Positions 1 through 10,954 of a DNA stretch of 64,000 nucleotides are shown here, in pieces (position 1 is the stretch's first letter; every line of letters starts with the position of its first letter). A program made the position numbers and the translations under genes. Under the pieces are notes generated by a model, which was not told the origin of the DNA, searched no databases, and saw only the letters and a list, made by a program, of their open reading frames with translations. The stretch lies in NCBI RefSeq assembly GCF_051106095.1, contig NC_135786.1, positions 87,084,001 through 87,148,000 of the forward strand, written 5' to 3'. This DNA comes from Pogona vitticeps (Eukaryota > Chordata > Lepidosauria > Squamata > Agamidae).

Positions 1-303
1 GCAGCTAGATGAGTTTAACCAAAATTCAAGACTCTGCAACAGCTTGCACCTCATACATTTGGAACCTAACTCTGACCTACTTTGAAAGGTTAACACTCCC
101 TCGGAGGAAGTGCAAAGTTCTAACTTGCTTTTTTGTGTTCAATATGGCCATCCGGAATATATTTCTCTTCTCTTCAGGCTCAGGTAAACAGAAACAGGAA
201 AGGTTCCTTCTCACTTTTTAACATAAAGACTTCATCAACAACTGTAGATAACCTTCTTTGATTAAACATAAAATTACCGAAAGAGTGGAAAAGATTATCT
301 TAC
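1..303 (-). other. UOX intron 4, partial
   Basis: This is intron sequence following the exon 4 donor. I looked for exon 5 here and did not find it. No repeat is recognised. Confidence 0.6.
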
Positions 304-382
304 CGTCCCGAGTCTGTTCCACTTCACAAAATCTAATTCCTTCAGAGCTATACATAAACGCATGGACATGCGGGATACAATC
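304..382 (-). CDS. UOX: UOX exon 4 (26 codons plus one base)
   Basis: The exon is 79 bp, opening after a ctctag acceptor and closing before a good GTAAGA donor. It starts in phase 0 and ends one base into a codon, as in mammals. It encodes DCIPHVHAFMYSSEG followed by FCEVEQTRDG. The HVHAF and FCEVEQ blocks are the clearest uricase signatures in the window. Confidence 0.92.
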
Positions 383-2584
383 CTAGAGATAAAGAATGAG
401 AGACATGGGTGAATAAGATTGCTTTGCGTTGTGCTGGGAATTTTAAGATATCCAAGGAAGCAACAGAGCTGTCAGAAACAAGCATATTATAAATATTAAG
501 TGTGCTTCAGTGTCCTACCAAATCCAATCCTGCCTCCTATATGTAGATTTCACTCTCTCCTTAGATTTCCACCTATGTACAGGAAACAAATGCCAAGATG
601 CACAAACTCACTGAGGGCCAGATACTGTATCTAAGTATGTTGTACCTTCTGCAGGCGCTGCCAGGGAGCCTCCTGGATAAAAGCATTGCAGTATATGACA
701 TGGCAAAAGGATGTAACGAAGTGTTCACAGATGCGAAGCCCAAACTCCTCTATTGTTTTAATCTAGGAAGAAGAACAATAGATTAGATGTTATCTGTGTC
801 TGTCTCATGGTAGTTTCAATTCATTACAAATGTTTTGACTGTGATTTGTTGATTTATTCTGCCCAACAACAGAGGTTAACAAAAAGAGAAAGGAATATAA
901 TAACACAGTAAAAAAAACAGCAACACAGGAAAGCTATAAAACAGCTAAAGAATGTATACATTTCACTTTCAAAACTATTTTTAGTCTGTTCATAGGGAAT
1001 ATTTTGTTTTGTGAATTTCTTACATAACATTTTAAGATCTTGGCGATCAAGACATCATTTATACATACAGTATTTTAATAGATAAATCAAATGTCTGCTG
1101 GGGTGAGGGAATAATCCTTTTTAAAAAAATAATACATGCGTACTGTATTCCCATAAATGGGATAAAAATCTTTGAAGAATGATGTCCAAAATCCTGTTCA
1201 GGTTTTGTGCACCTATAAGGTCAATTGCACCATGTTTTCCCCCTCTCTGAAGCACCCCTCCACATAATAGCTGACACAACCAATAAGTTCTTGCCCATGT
1301 GGAAGAAGAAGAGCATGCTGGAGGGGGGGAAATTGCTTATACAGTACTATCATGTAAGTGTTTCTAACTTCGAAGCTATTTGTACACTTCAAAAAGATCT
1401 ACCAGTTGTAAATGAATCATAGCTCTGACAAGTTTCACTTCTAGACTTGCCGTAGCTGAAAAATGTTTAAGACTGCATACCATAGTACTTCTCCTCTGCA
1501 AGAAGGAAACATTTACTGTACCAATCTTGCTATCCTCATTTGAAGAGACCTGGAGATCTTTAAACTTGCCCACCATTTGTTGCATAGTTAATTGACCTTC
1601 ATAAAGGTACTTCCTCACCATGGACAGAATCCTGCTCATTTTGACTACTCCTGCAAGAGCCCATTGCCCAAAAGGTAGGACAGTTTCTGGGCTTGTCCAA
1701 GGAGGTATTACTGGATGCCAACATCTAATGCATATTTGGAAGCCGTCCAGATGCTCATGCAATGGATCATTTCACGAGAAAAAAATAACAAACACGATTC
1801 TGCCCCAATGATTTTGGAATTTCTCTTGTGAACTATCATGGCCTATTTCATTTTATGAAGAGGCTTTATATTACTTTTTCAGTAGAATGTTTATCATTGA
1901 GCCTCCACCAGAGCCTACAGTATCTGCCAGAGCTGCAGTCCATGAAAATCTAGGCTAAATAAAACTTGTTAAGGCATAATCCTATTTGTTTCTTCTGATC
2001 ATGCCATAGTCCATTGCATGACCAGCTAGGCTCTTGCACCACAGACCACTGTATGAGGAGAAGAAATAGGATTTTGCCCTTAGTCTTAATGCTGCATCTT
2101 TGTTGCTGTGTTTGCCAACTCATGTAGTTCAGCCTTTAGCCAAGAGTATGATATATGAACCCATCTTTGTTCAAAATTGTTCCTCTCTCATCTTCAGTTC
2201 ATCTCTCTTTTTCTTCTACACCAACCCATATTTTTTAATCTTCCCAAACCCTCTCATTTTTTTTGCCAGATGTCTGATATTGTAATGGATGGGGAAGAGA
2301 ACAATGGAACAGACTAAGAAAATATTAAGCTATAAAAGACTAAAAACAATTGTTTTAACACATACCCCATGGCATTTGGCCAATGCTTGAATCGTATTCT
2401 TTATGGTATCTGTAGGGATGACTTGACAATTGTCAGCATGCAGGTATTCATTCACGGAGTCCAGCCTGAGATGAACGGACATTTCCAGGTCTTTAATGCA
2501 GTGTACCTTTCCTTCCCGTTTAATACACATCAGTCTCACAGCATTCTTTCCATATTCCGAATTCACGTATTCCACATCCTTAGA
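304..2584 (-). CDS. UOX: Urate oxidase (uricase), exons 2-4, partial gene
   Basis: Uricase oxidises urate to 5-hydroxyisourate in the peroxisome, the first step of uric acid breakdown. Three exons read on the minus strand: 2366-2584, 646-762 and 304-382. They join in frame without stops and align throughout with the N-terminal third of mammalian uricases as I recall them. Landmarks are YGK (exon 2), VIPTDTIKNT (exon 2), ICEHF and APW (exon 3), and HVHAF and FCEVEQ (exon 4). The Lys of YGK and the Thr of PTDTIKNT correspond to the catalytic Lys10/Thr57 pair of the Aspergillus enzyme. Exon boundaries and phases fit the mammalian gene. Later exons, which carry the Phe, Arg, Gln and Asn substrate residues, lie beyond the left edge. 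Conserved blocks alternate with divergent ones, and several cysteines are unusual. Birds and reptiles excrete uric acid and lack uricase activity, so an intact or a decaying gene are both possible; this segment shows no lesion. Confidence 0.93.
646..762 (-). CDS. UOX: UOX exon 3 (39 codons)
   Basis: The exon is 117 bp, exactly 39 codons, in phase 0 at both ends. The acceptor is cttcctag; the donor GTACAA is a poor match at positions +4 to +6. It encodes IKTIEEFGLRICEHF, then TSFCHVI, then EAPWQRLQK. It aligns with the mammalian exon running from IKSIETF to PWKRFEK. The central beta strand is strongly altered (YCNAFIQ where mammals have RAQVYVE). Confidence 0.92.
763..2365 (-). other. UOX intron 2, with an unassigned open stretch
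   Basis: The intron separates exons 3 and 2. On the gene's own strand, 1376-1762 is open for 128 codons (for example LPFGQWALAG and MVRKYLYEGQLTMQQM). It matches no family I recognise and lacks clear exon borders. The rest is AT-rich with no recognised element. Confidence 0.5.
2366..2584 (-). CDS. UOX: UOX exon 2 (73 codons)
   Basis: The exon is 219 bp and starts in phase 0 after a ttacag acceptor. It ends before a GTATGT donor, at ALAKCHG in the reading frame. It encodes DVEYVNSEYGK, then SVHLRL, then YLHADN and VIPTDTIKNT. The mammalian FVRTGYGK block reads YVNSEYGK here, so the stretch just before the catalytic Lys has changed while the Lys itself is kept. There is no stop or frameshift. 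Confidence 0.94.
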
Positions 2585-4195
2585 CTGTAATTAAAGAACA
2601 AGCACATAGTCTTACTCAAAACAAGTCAACGTTGTGAAACTGAGGAGATTAAATGAGCCTGCAACTCCCCCTATATGTGGTTAAAATTATCCTGTCTCGT
2701 TTCTGAGGACAGTCAAATCCCAAACATGCCAGACTTACAGATGAATCTAGCACAGTCTTTAGATACAGATTTCAGTGAGCTTTGCCTGCTCAACTGGAAT
2801 TTACTAACACCTTTTTGTCTCCAATCAGCTACAAATTCAACCAGTTTAAAGGCACTGTAGGATGACTGTTTACTCTCTCTCCACATTCCCTATAAACACA
2901 TTATTTGGGTATTTAATATTTACACAACTGTGTGTGTGCCCCCACACTGTTCCTGCCCAGAGTGTGGGAGACGTGAAATATGTATGTAGCCACCCTGCAC
3001 AGTTTGAAAAATCTACCTTTTTTGGAAGACAACTCCCAGTGGTTGGACTGGCTAGGGGATTTGGGGACTTGCAGTCCAAAACAGTGACAGTTTCGAGCTC
3101 TGGTTATAGGTGTAGATCAGGCTCCTCACTTCAGAATTTCTTCCCCAAATCAGAGACTTTTGGAGGTGACTGGCTGGAAATCAGCTTATAATTAAGAAGA
3201 TGTAGGTCTTTGTATGAGATGTAGATAGAGAAGGACATATTTGGGTGTCCTAGACTGTCCTTTATTTGACCTGTACTGAACTTCCTTCAGCTACAAATTA
3301 CAGTTCTTAAGGTTGTTGATTCTCACATATTTTCTTGCAGTCGCTCTCAGGAGACATCATGTCTTTGTTTTCAAGATATGAAGGGGGCAGCCTTAGTTTC
3401 TGACTTCTCCAGCTCAGCTAGGACAAGCACTTCTATTAACTTTCCTATCTCAAGTGTATTTCCATAATAAACACAAGCTTTCTTACTTCCTTAGCAAAAA
3501 GTTTGGATGTGAGTCCTTTACAAAGATGGAAGCATGCTCAAGTAATCGTTCTGAGTTTCAATGGGCTGACTCCACAATATAATGTTGCTTCAAGATTGTT
3601 TTGCTTATTCAGCAATATAGACAGGGTTACGCTAGGGAAGAACACAAGGGCAGGCCTGGCAAGTAGAAGCCTTGCCCTCTGCTTCAGGTGACTGGAACAA
3701 CACAGGTCCCCTCCTCTTCAAACTGTGGCCCAAACTGTTTATAGCACAGCCCTTTCTTTTCTTTGTCCAGACACAACCCAAACATATAGATGAAAATGAT
3801 AGAAAAATGACTGCTAATGATTGCTAGTGTAAAAAGGCAGGTATCTGGGTCACAGAACTAATTTTCCTCACAATCAGTTTCTATAATCCGTCGTCATCAT
3901 CAACAACAACAAACAATGAGATTATTGTTTCTTACGTTTAATTAATTTAAGGCAATCATCATATAAAAATAGTACATTTAATATGCACGCCAGAATACGT
4001 AACATCAGCTGCTTCTCAATACTGTATGTTTTTGCAAAGTTGACGTCACCTGCTCATGCTCATATCACTGTTCTTTTAATGCAACAGTTGTTGAGGAGTG
4101 ACATAAAGCATCACCCTTCATCCCTCCCCCCCCCCACCCTTGTTATGAGTCTGCCCAGGTGTTATGATCATCAGGAGAGGCCTTTCTCTGGGTCC

Positions 4196-4345
4196 CAGCA
4201 CTTTCACAGGTGTGTTTGGTGGGGGGAAAAGAGAGGGCCTCCTCTGTTGCTGCTCCCAGACTTTGGAACCCCCTCCCAGAGGAAGCCAGGCTGGCCCCGA
4301 AGACCTTTCTCTTCAAGCATGCTTTTCCTGCATGAATGGCTTCCT
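4196..4345 (+). mobile_element. L2/CR1-type LINE ORF2 C-terminal remnant
   Basis: One frame reads RASSVAAPRLWNPLPEEA and then FLFKHAFPA. This is the usual end of the L2-like reverse-transcriptase ORF in squamates (SVAAPRLWNSLPPE, then a Phe-Lys tail). It is a short, 5'-truncated fossil. Confidence 0.7.
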
Positions 4346-5824
4346 CACTTTGGGGGGTGTTAATAGACAATATTGGCCACATAAACAAAAAATTTATACT
4401 AGCATTAAACAGCTTCCAATTATGAAACAAGTGAATGGCTTTTCACCTACTATATTGAACAGTTGCCATGTCCCTTAGATTAATACTGGCAGTGGTTTTT
4501 TTTAAATGTTGCAAAATGAATGGATGAATGAATAATCCTAGAACTGCAGAATATTGCCAGCAAGTTCAACCCGGTGTGCAGTAAACTCTCAAGTCCAAGT
4601 CATGCACAAATTAATATGTAATTACCTACATCACAGTGAAACCAACATCAAAGCTGTTATTCATTGCACCAAGCAATACCTCCAGTTTAGCAGTGTAGTT
4701 ATTTATAGCCATACGCCCCCCTCCAACTTAATCATGCTTTAATAAATTGGAAAAAAATACCACATCATAATTAAGGGCAGAAACCAATATTATAGATAGC
4801 CTATCATTACACTTAAATGCAAGTGTTGTAGAGAAGTGACTACTGTATCATGTTTGAAAAGCCAGACTTTAAAGGAACCCGGTGCTTTTTGTCCTGAAGA
4901 CCAATCACAGAACAAAGCAAGCTAATCTGCAAATTACAGGAGGTGAAAAATGCTCTTGCTGTGACTTTCACCTGCAGTCAACTTGTAAGAATTTTGCTTT
5001 CCTAGCGCTGGGCACTCCATAATGTGTATTTCTCCTCTGAGTTAATAGCCTTTGGTTTCAACATGACCTGAGCAAGGCTATTCTCCGTTTGATAAGATGA
5101 GAAAAATATGATTAAAAAATACAATTTCACAACACAATCTGTTTTGTACGGTTAGGGTGCTTAGACAATAAATAATTAGTGGAGACAGGACTGGCTGTAA
5201 TTGTCCTGGCAAAGGAGCTTGAAAGACCTTGATCTCACAGGGCCCAATCCAATAGAGTAGTCCTATTGCATGAATGGGATTTATGAAGTCAACACTTTTA
5301 TAAATCCTATTGTTCCAATGGGTCTGCTCTGCTGGAGACTAAGGATTGAATTGAGCTGAAAGGTTTCTTGCTGACTGTTCCCAATAAAAGCTCTTCCTTA
5401 AATCTTTTGAAGAGGATATATCTTCCCACCTCTTTTTCCCAAACTAAGAATAATACATTCTGTCATTCCTATCTGTCTATGAAATTAAATGAGACTGACT
5501 GTACCGTAGTTTTTTGGGTTTTTTTTTTTTTTTAAATTAGGGTAGAACCATAGAAGGGAGAGCTGAGCTTTGGACTTGGAAAGCATTTTGAGGGCTGCCT
5601 CTCTCTGGAAACCTGATAAAGACCAAATCTGATGTCTCTACGGAAATCAAATTTCATTGTCTGCTGTTGTGTTAAACAGTACCCCCATCTATTCTCAATC
5701 TATACATCTGCAAATAAATTCAAATGCCACAAAGTCCCAGTAATCTGTTTGCAAGAGAAATTTATTTCTTTGTTCTTTATTAGTCATAATTCTATCCTAT
5801 AATTCTTTTGATGAGTTTAAGGTG

Positions 5825-5995
5825 CATGCATGGCTTTCCTTCTTCCTACTTTAGGCCCATAATAAGCCAGCAAAGTAGGTCAAATTGAGAAGGTGACTGG
5901 CCTAAGGTGACCCCATGGGTTTCATAGCTCAATGCTGATTTGAATTTAGATCTCTCAATGCTGAGTCAGCCACTATACCACTCTGGCTGTCTTAA
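5825..5995 (-). mobile_element. MIR-like tRNA SINE fragment
   Basis: The plus strand reads tgactggcctaaggtgaccc, then a block ending near gccactataccactctggct. That is the reverse complement of a tRNA-type SINE with a core like MIR. It is worn, and the family is uncertain. Confidence 0.5.
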
Positions 5996-6109
5996 TTTAG
6001 ATTAGATAAAACCCGGGCAAGTGTTATCCGGTCCCTGGATTTTTTTTTCCACTGCTCAGAGACTAGGAATAAACACTACCAATATACTTTGGTATAATTT
6101 GGGTTTATA

Positions 6110-6370
6110 TTTTAAAATGTATTTATTTAGAATATTTATATTCCGCCCTATATCCTATGATCTCAAGGCAGAGTACAACTATAAAAATAACATTAAATAA
6201 TTTAAAACCTTTTAAAATTGCCTACATTAAAAACCAACCACAGTAAAAGAGCCTCCACCATCTATGAAAGCTATGAACCTTAATCCCCGAAGGCCTTGGT
6301 ATATAACCATGTTTTAACTTGATGCCTAAATGAAATTACAGTTGGCACCAGTTAAGCCTCTAAGTGGAGT
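6110..6370 (-). mobile_element. LINE 3' end fragment
   Basis: The plus strand holds tatttatttagaatatttat, then attccgccctatatcc, then tctcaaggcagagtacaac. This is the reverse complement of the common squamate LINE 3' end, where 'gcgggatataaat' precedes an A-rich tail. Confidence 0.6.
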
Positions 6371-9016
6371 TAATTCTTTCATTGAGGTGCTACAGCTGGA
6401 TTGGAAAAATACACAACTCTGTGATTAGGGTCTGAATTTGCTAAAATAAAGGCTGTCATGTTTCTCTTTACTTTCACACTCTGCCTTGGCAGGATCCTTT
6501 TTGCTTCACTTGGGCTTTTGTTTCCAAAAACAGTAGTGAGTCCCTGCTCCATTCTGGGAACAACCTCATACCTACACACCTAAGATGGATGAATCCATTA
6601 CATTTGTAATCTCCACCTCAATACTTAGTTGAAATGAAGATTCCATGCCTACAACATTTAACATAATTTTTGTACCTTTTCTCTTTGGTTGGTTGGTTTT
6701 CTGTCTAGTTATTTCTTTATTTTTTTTCCCCTTTCACCACCAATCCCAGTACCATCCTCCTTGCTTCTGTACCATTCACTCTGATGATGAGAACTAGCAG
6801 GCTTGCACGCTGTTCCGAGACACTTTGGTTGGTTCTAACACAACTATTATTGACCAGCAATCTGGGAAATCATACTAAAATTGACTGATTGGGATGATAA
6901 ATGTCTGCTTTATATTGTACATCTGCCTTTACTTCCCATTGTATAATAGCAATATTTCTGCATCATAATTCAACATTTCTACCTGACTCACCCCAACCTT
7001 CACCTGAACACTCATAGCTGGTGGTTAGTTAAATAGCAACACATACAAATTAAATATGGATGTGTTTGTTTACATGTTTAACCACATTTTTTGGTGTCAC
7101 TCTCTGTCTTCTAAAGAGGTTCCATTAAGGTGTTGTACCAAAGTCCTATATGTGTCAGCTGAATTGCACATAAAATGCTGAGTGTGTACTGTACATAAAA
7201 GTTTCCAGGCTAGAATCATCTCTTGTAGTACAGGTTTTTGGATGAAATTACTTGGCACCTCACCTACAGGTTTAGCTGCTTTCTAAAACTAATTTGTCTC
7301 CTAGGGAGGGTGGACAAGGCCAGCACCTCACCTTCAAGCACAGTGTTTGTGGGGCTGGGCAAATGGAGGCTGAATGTCCTGGGATAGTGTCAGTGGAGCC
7401 GCGTGAAATGTCACATCTTTCTTTGACAAATGATGATGTTTCTGTCTTCTTAGACTGATGCCTATTTCACATCAAGGTGATAAACCTACATTTGAGTTGC
7501 ATCCTTTCAGCAATGCAGCAAAGGGTTTTACAGGGGTGAATGTGTCCGCCACCCCACCCACCGTACATATATATACATACATATTATCCTCACATAGAAA
7601 TTTACTGCACTCTAATTTCTGCCATATAATTTTCTACATGGAAGGAATATTTTCTGTGTCCAAAACTACACAATCCAGAAAACTGGATGGAACCATTAGG
7701 AACTCTTGTCAAGGCACATGATGCAAGTTCTACTTCAGTTTCAAAATGGCATCTTATCCACACTTTTATCCTATCTGAAGTAGAGTGTGTCCCCAACTTT
7801 TACACCTTCCAGAAAGCTCCTCCAGAAGGAAAGCTTCAGGCAACTCACACACAGAGAAAGAGAGAGAGAGAGAGTAATGCAGACAAGTGCACACAAGTCA
7901 TTCGAATCCTCTGGAGCTGCCTTCAGAACTTTGGACAAGGTGCCCCTTCAAGGCATCTCCAGCCCAAATTCTCAGCTTTATGGTCCCTACCTTTCTCTCT
8001 TCTCTCCATCTACATCCCCAGTCCCATCACTTTTGGGACCGTCACCTTCTAATGCACATTCCATGCATCTTTGTTTTGTGAGATCCAGCAATTCTTTACA
8101 TTTGTGCACATTAAAACTGGGTTTTGTTGCTAGCAATGCCTGTTTGCAGTTAATCCACAGTAAATAACTTTATTCTGAATTACTGCAAAGCTGTACTTCC
8201 AGCCTTAGGGAAGGAAATGTGTACTTTGAAGGAACACTCTGTCCAGTGCACCCCAACTGCAGCCTAGAGTGGCACAGTGCAGACACACGGTTGCTCTGTT
8301 AAAAATGTTCAACAGTCCTCTATTAAAATTATCTCAAGGCCAAAATACCTCAGAGCAAATGTCAAAGAGAGGAGTTGCCTCCCTCAGAAACACTATTGAA
8401 TATCATGGGCAACAGCTACAATGGCAGACACATGGCTATACAGAAAAAAGGCGAGATGGAAAATTACTGATAAAATGTATTTATCTGAGTGACAGAAAGA
8501 AATCACCAAGAGACATTGCAATATACCGTATATATTCCCTTTTGTTAATTACATGAGGAGTAAGTAAAATATTACCATTAATTTATCATGTACACTGGAC
8601 TTCTTAATTTAATGAGTTATCTACTGTGCATCTATGAATATGATTGCATCTGCATTTGTAATAAGCATGTAACACCTAAAACAAAAATTTGCTAAGCAAA
8701 ATTAAAAGATCCTTTATGAAGAAATAAACAATATAGATTCAGAACTGACACATAGAGGCTTTGATCTCAGGATGCCGACGGATTCAATGTTTCTTTCTCA
8801 TCCACACCCACATAGACATTATCATACGGATTATAGAAAGAACTGAAAAATGCACATACCAGCACTAGGCTTTTAATCAACCTGGGTACAAAATGCTTGG
8901 CTTTGTAGTATCTATGAGAATGAGGTGGGAGAGAGGTTAATTCCTTGCTAGGAATTAATGATGCAAACACAAGATGACATGAATTGGTTGTTGGGAGCAT
9001 GGACAGAGTTCTGACT

Positions 9017-9148
9017 CCTGTCCTCTGAAGATGCCGGCCACAGAGACTGGCGAAACGTCAGGAAGAACAATCTTCAGAACACGGCCAAACAGCCTGAAAA
9101 ACCCACAACAACCATCAGATCCCGGCCGTGAAAGCCTTTGAGAATACA
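9017..9148 (+). mobile_element. Retroelement 3'-end fragment, Penelope-like suspected
   Basis: A conserved tail reads ctgaagatgccggccacaga, then ggcgaaacgtcaggaagaac, then cccacaacaaccatcagatc. It is a widespread vertebrate repeat end that I associate with Penelope-like or LINE elements. No reverse-transcriptase part is attached. The class is not certain. Confidence 0.5.
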
Positions 9149-9165
9149 TGACATGAATTACTTAC

Positions 9166-9210
9166 CTTTATAAATGCAGTGTAGCTAACCTGAAATGCTA
9201 TGGTGTGCAT
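9166..9210 (-). CDS. UOX: Candidate UOX exon 1 (15 codons)
   Basis: On the minus strand an ATG opens MHTIAFQVSYTAFIK and runs, in phase 0, into a perfect GTAAGT donor. Exon 2 needs a phase-0 partner, and vertebrate UOX first exons are short (about ten codons), so size and phase fit. The residues themselves do not resemble mammalian first exons, which are poorly conserved anyway. It lies 6.6 kb upstream of exon 2 and next to a repeat tail. This is inference from position, phase and splice site only. Confidence 0.25.
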
Positions 9211-10844
9211 AGAGCTTGGATTTACACCTTGGCCAAGCAAATCAAGTGTAGGTGTGATCAGAGAGAGCTCACATTTTGGACAGCTTGTGGCACAGTCTGA
9301 TGCAAGCTATTTTCCACTGATCAGACAACACGGAGGAGACAGCAAACCGGCCCAACCCTGCTCCAGGCCCAACATGGACTTTTTGGGTGCAATAGTAGGC
9401 CTATCCATTTTGGGGGCTGGGCTGGAGTGATTCCCGTATGCACAGAAAGGTCATTTTAAGGGAGATCATGCTCAGCTAAGTGACTCTGTCCAGTGTGATC
9501 AGATATAATCCTTTATCACTGTCTGATTGCACCCTAAATTACTTTTATGCCTCCTTTCCATTCAGAAGGGATGATGTCACTATTGTTGCCATCATTTTCA
9601 TCATTTGTGAAAGCTTCTCAAAGCTCAGAACTAGGGCAAATTCATCTCTAGCACACAATAGGATCCTACCAGAATAGCTGGTGCAAAACTTGCCAACACA
9701 TCACCTTCATAAAATGCACATACAGCCAGCAATTTAAAATGGATGAAACTAGTGCGTGCCCATCACAGCATATAATCATGAGAGACAAATGCATTACAAC
9801 AAAGATTGTGATGTAAAATTAGTTTGGAAGAGAACTTCTCTCACATTTAACTTATTTTATGATGGAGCTGATGCCACTTATCTGTTGGCCCAGCACCAAG
9901 GCCTCAAAGGGTTCTTTGTATAATATAATTGAGGGCTCATGTATATAACCAAAGAAAGCTGTTTTGTGCTGCAAAAGTACTGGATGAAGCACAGGCTCCC
10001 TGGCCTGGTTCCCACATGCAAGTTCACTCTTTAACAACTGCAATATCAAACGGTGACATGAATGTCTGTCATCACCAAAGACAGGCAAAACTTGCACTGT
10101 GTTATCATCTTGCTCCTTTGTAAAACAATGCTTTGCAATGGGAATAGTTTACACATCCAAATGTGAGTCACTAAGAGCTGAATAGTGAAGCCATGAAAAC
10201 CAAGTGACATAAGCACAGTTGACTTCCAATCATACCTTGGGCTGCTGATGAACTCTTAACAACAATGAGATGTTGATGTGCTGTTGTATATTTTTCTTAG
10301 TGTCTTGGATTTTCAGTCAACCTGAAAAGATTAGCTTCTACCAGCATTGTTTACACTCATTCTTTGTGTAAAGACAGAACCAGAAAATGATATATGGAAA
10401 TGTTTAGGATATGTAATGCCTGTTGCCAACATCAGTAGGACTAGAAAAAGGCATATTGACTGTTTTATGTGTGTTTGGTCATGGAGCTTAGTGGTTAACC
10501 TCAGATTAGTAGCCATTTCTTAAGCTACTCTACTTCACATATTTGTTATGTGTCTAAAATGAACACCTTTGCAGGAAAGATGATGATTAGAGGCAAGTAA
10601 ATATGTAAAATTCTTTTGAATGTATTTTGATTGTGTGTTTTAAACTACAGAGGTTTTCCTTCTGTGATAGCATGTTGGGCTTTCCAGATGTTGCACTTTC
10701 CAACCTAACTGTAGTTTCAATTCACTCTACTGAGAGCTGACAGTAAAACGAAACTAAATTGAAAGACCAAGGCCAGAGAGCTTCAGATAAACAAGCCTCT
10801 TCATAAGCAGCACTTCCCCTTTGTGATCTGTTGATGGAGCCAAG
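9211..10844. promoter_or_regulatory. Interval between the two divergent genes
   Basis: If the candidate UOX exon 1 is real, this 1.6 kb holds the promoters of both UOX (minus) and DNASE2B (plus). I see no CpG island and no convincing TATA box in a fitting position. Both genes are tissue-restricted, which is compatible with AT-rich promoters. No repeat was recognised. Confidence 0.3.
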
Positions 10845-10954
10845 ATGACTGTCAGTTCTTTATGGAGCTTATCTTTGTTCTTACTTGGTCCTATCCTGCC
10901 CCTGTGGGCAACTGGCATTTCCTGCATAAATGAAGATGGCAAGCCGGTTGACTG
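10845..10954 (+). CDS. DNASE2B: DNASE2B exon 1 (start and signal peptide)
   Basis: The exon encodes MTVSSLWSLSLFLLG, then PILPLWATG, then ISCINEDGKPVD plus two bases of Trp37. The donor is a perfect GTAAGT. Signal cleavage is likely after WATG. An earlier ATG at 10834 is out of frame and stops after four codons, so it is only a tiny upstream ORF. Confidence 0.95.

Larger units (their letters stand above)
2585..9165 (-). other. Presumed UOX intron 1 or upstream region
   Basis: If the candidate first exon is right, this is intron 1. It holds a LINE ORF remnant (4196-4345), a SINE-like piece (5825-5995), a LINE tail (6110-6370) and a retroelement tail (9017-9148). A worn MITE-like stretch with 'aactcccag' and 'cagtccaaaac' lies near 3025-3085. 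No exon of another gene was recognised. Confidence 0.5.

Noticed and set aside
10834-10848. Upstream ATG as DNASE2B start
   Set aside because: It is in another frame and stops after four codons; 10845 gives the signal peptide and the correct frame.
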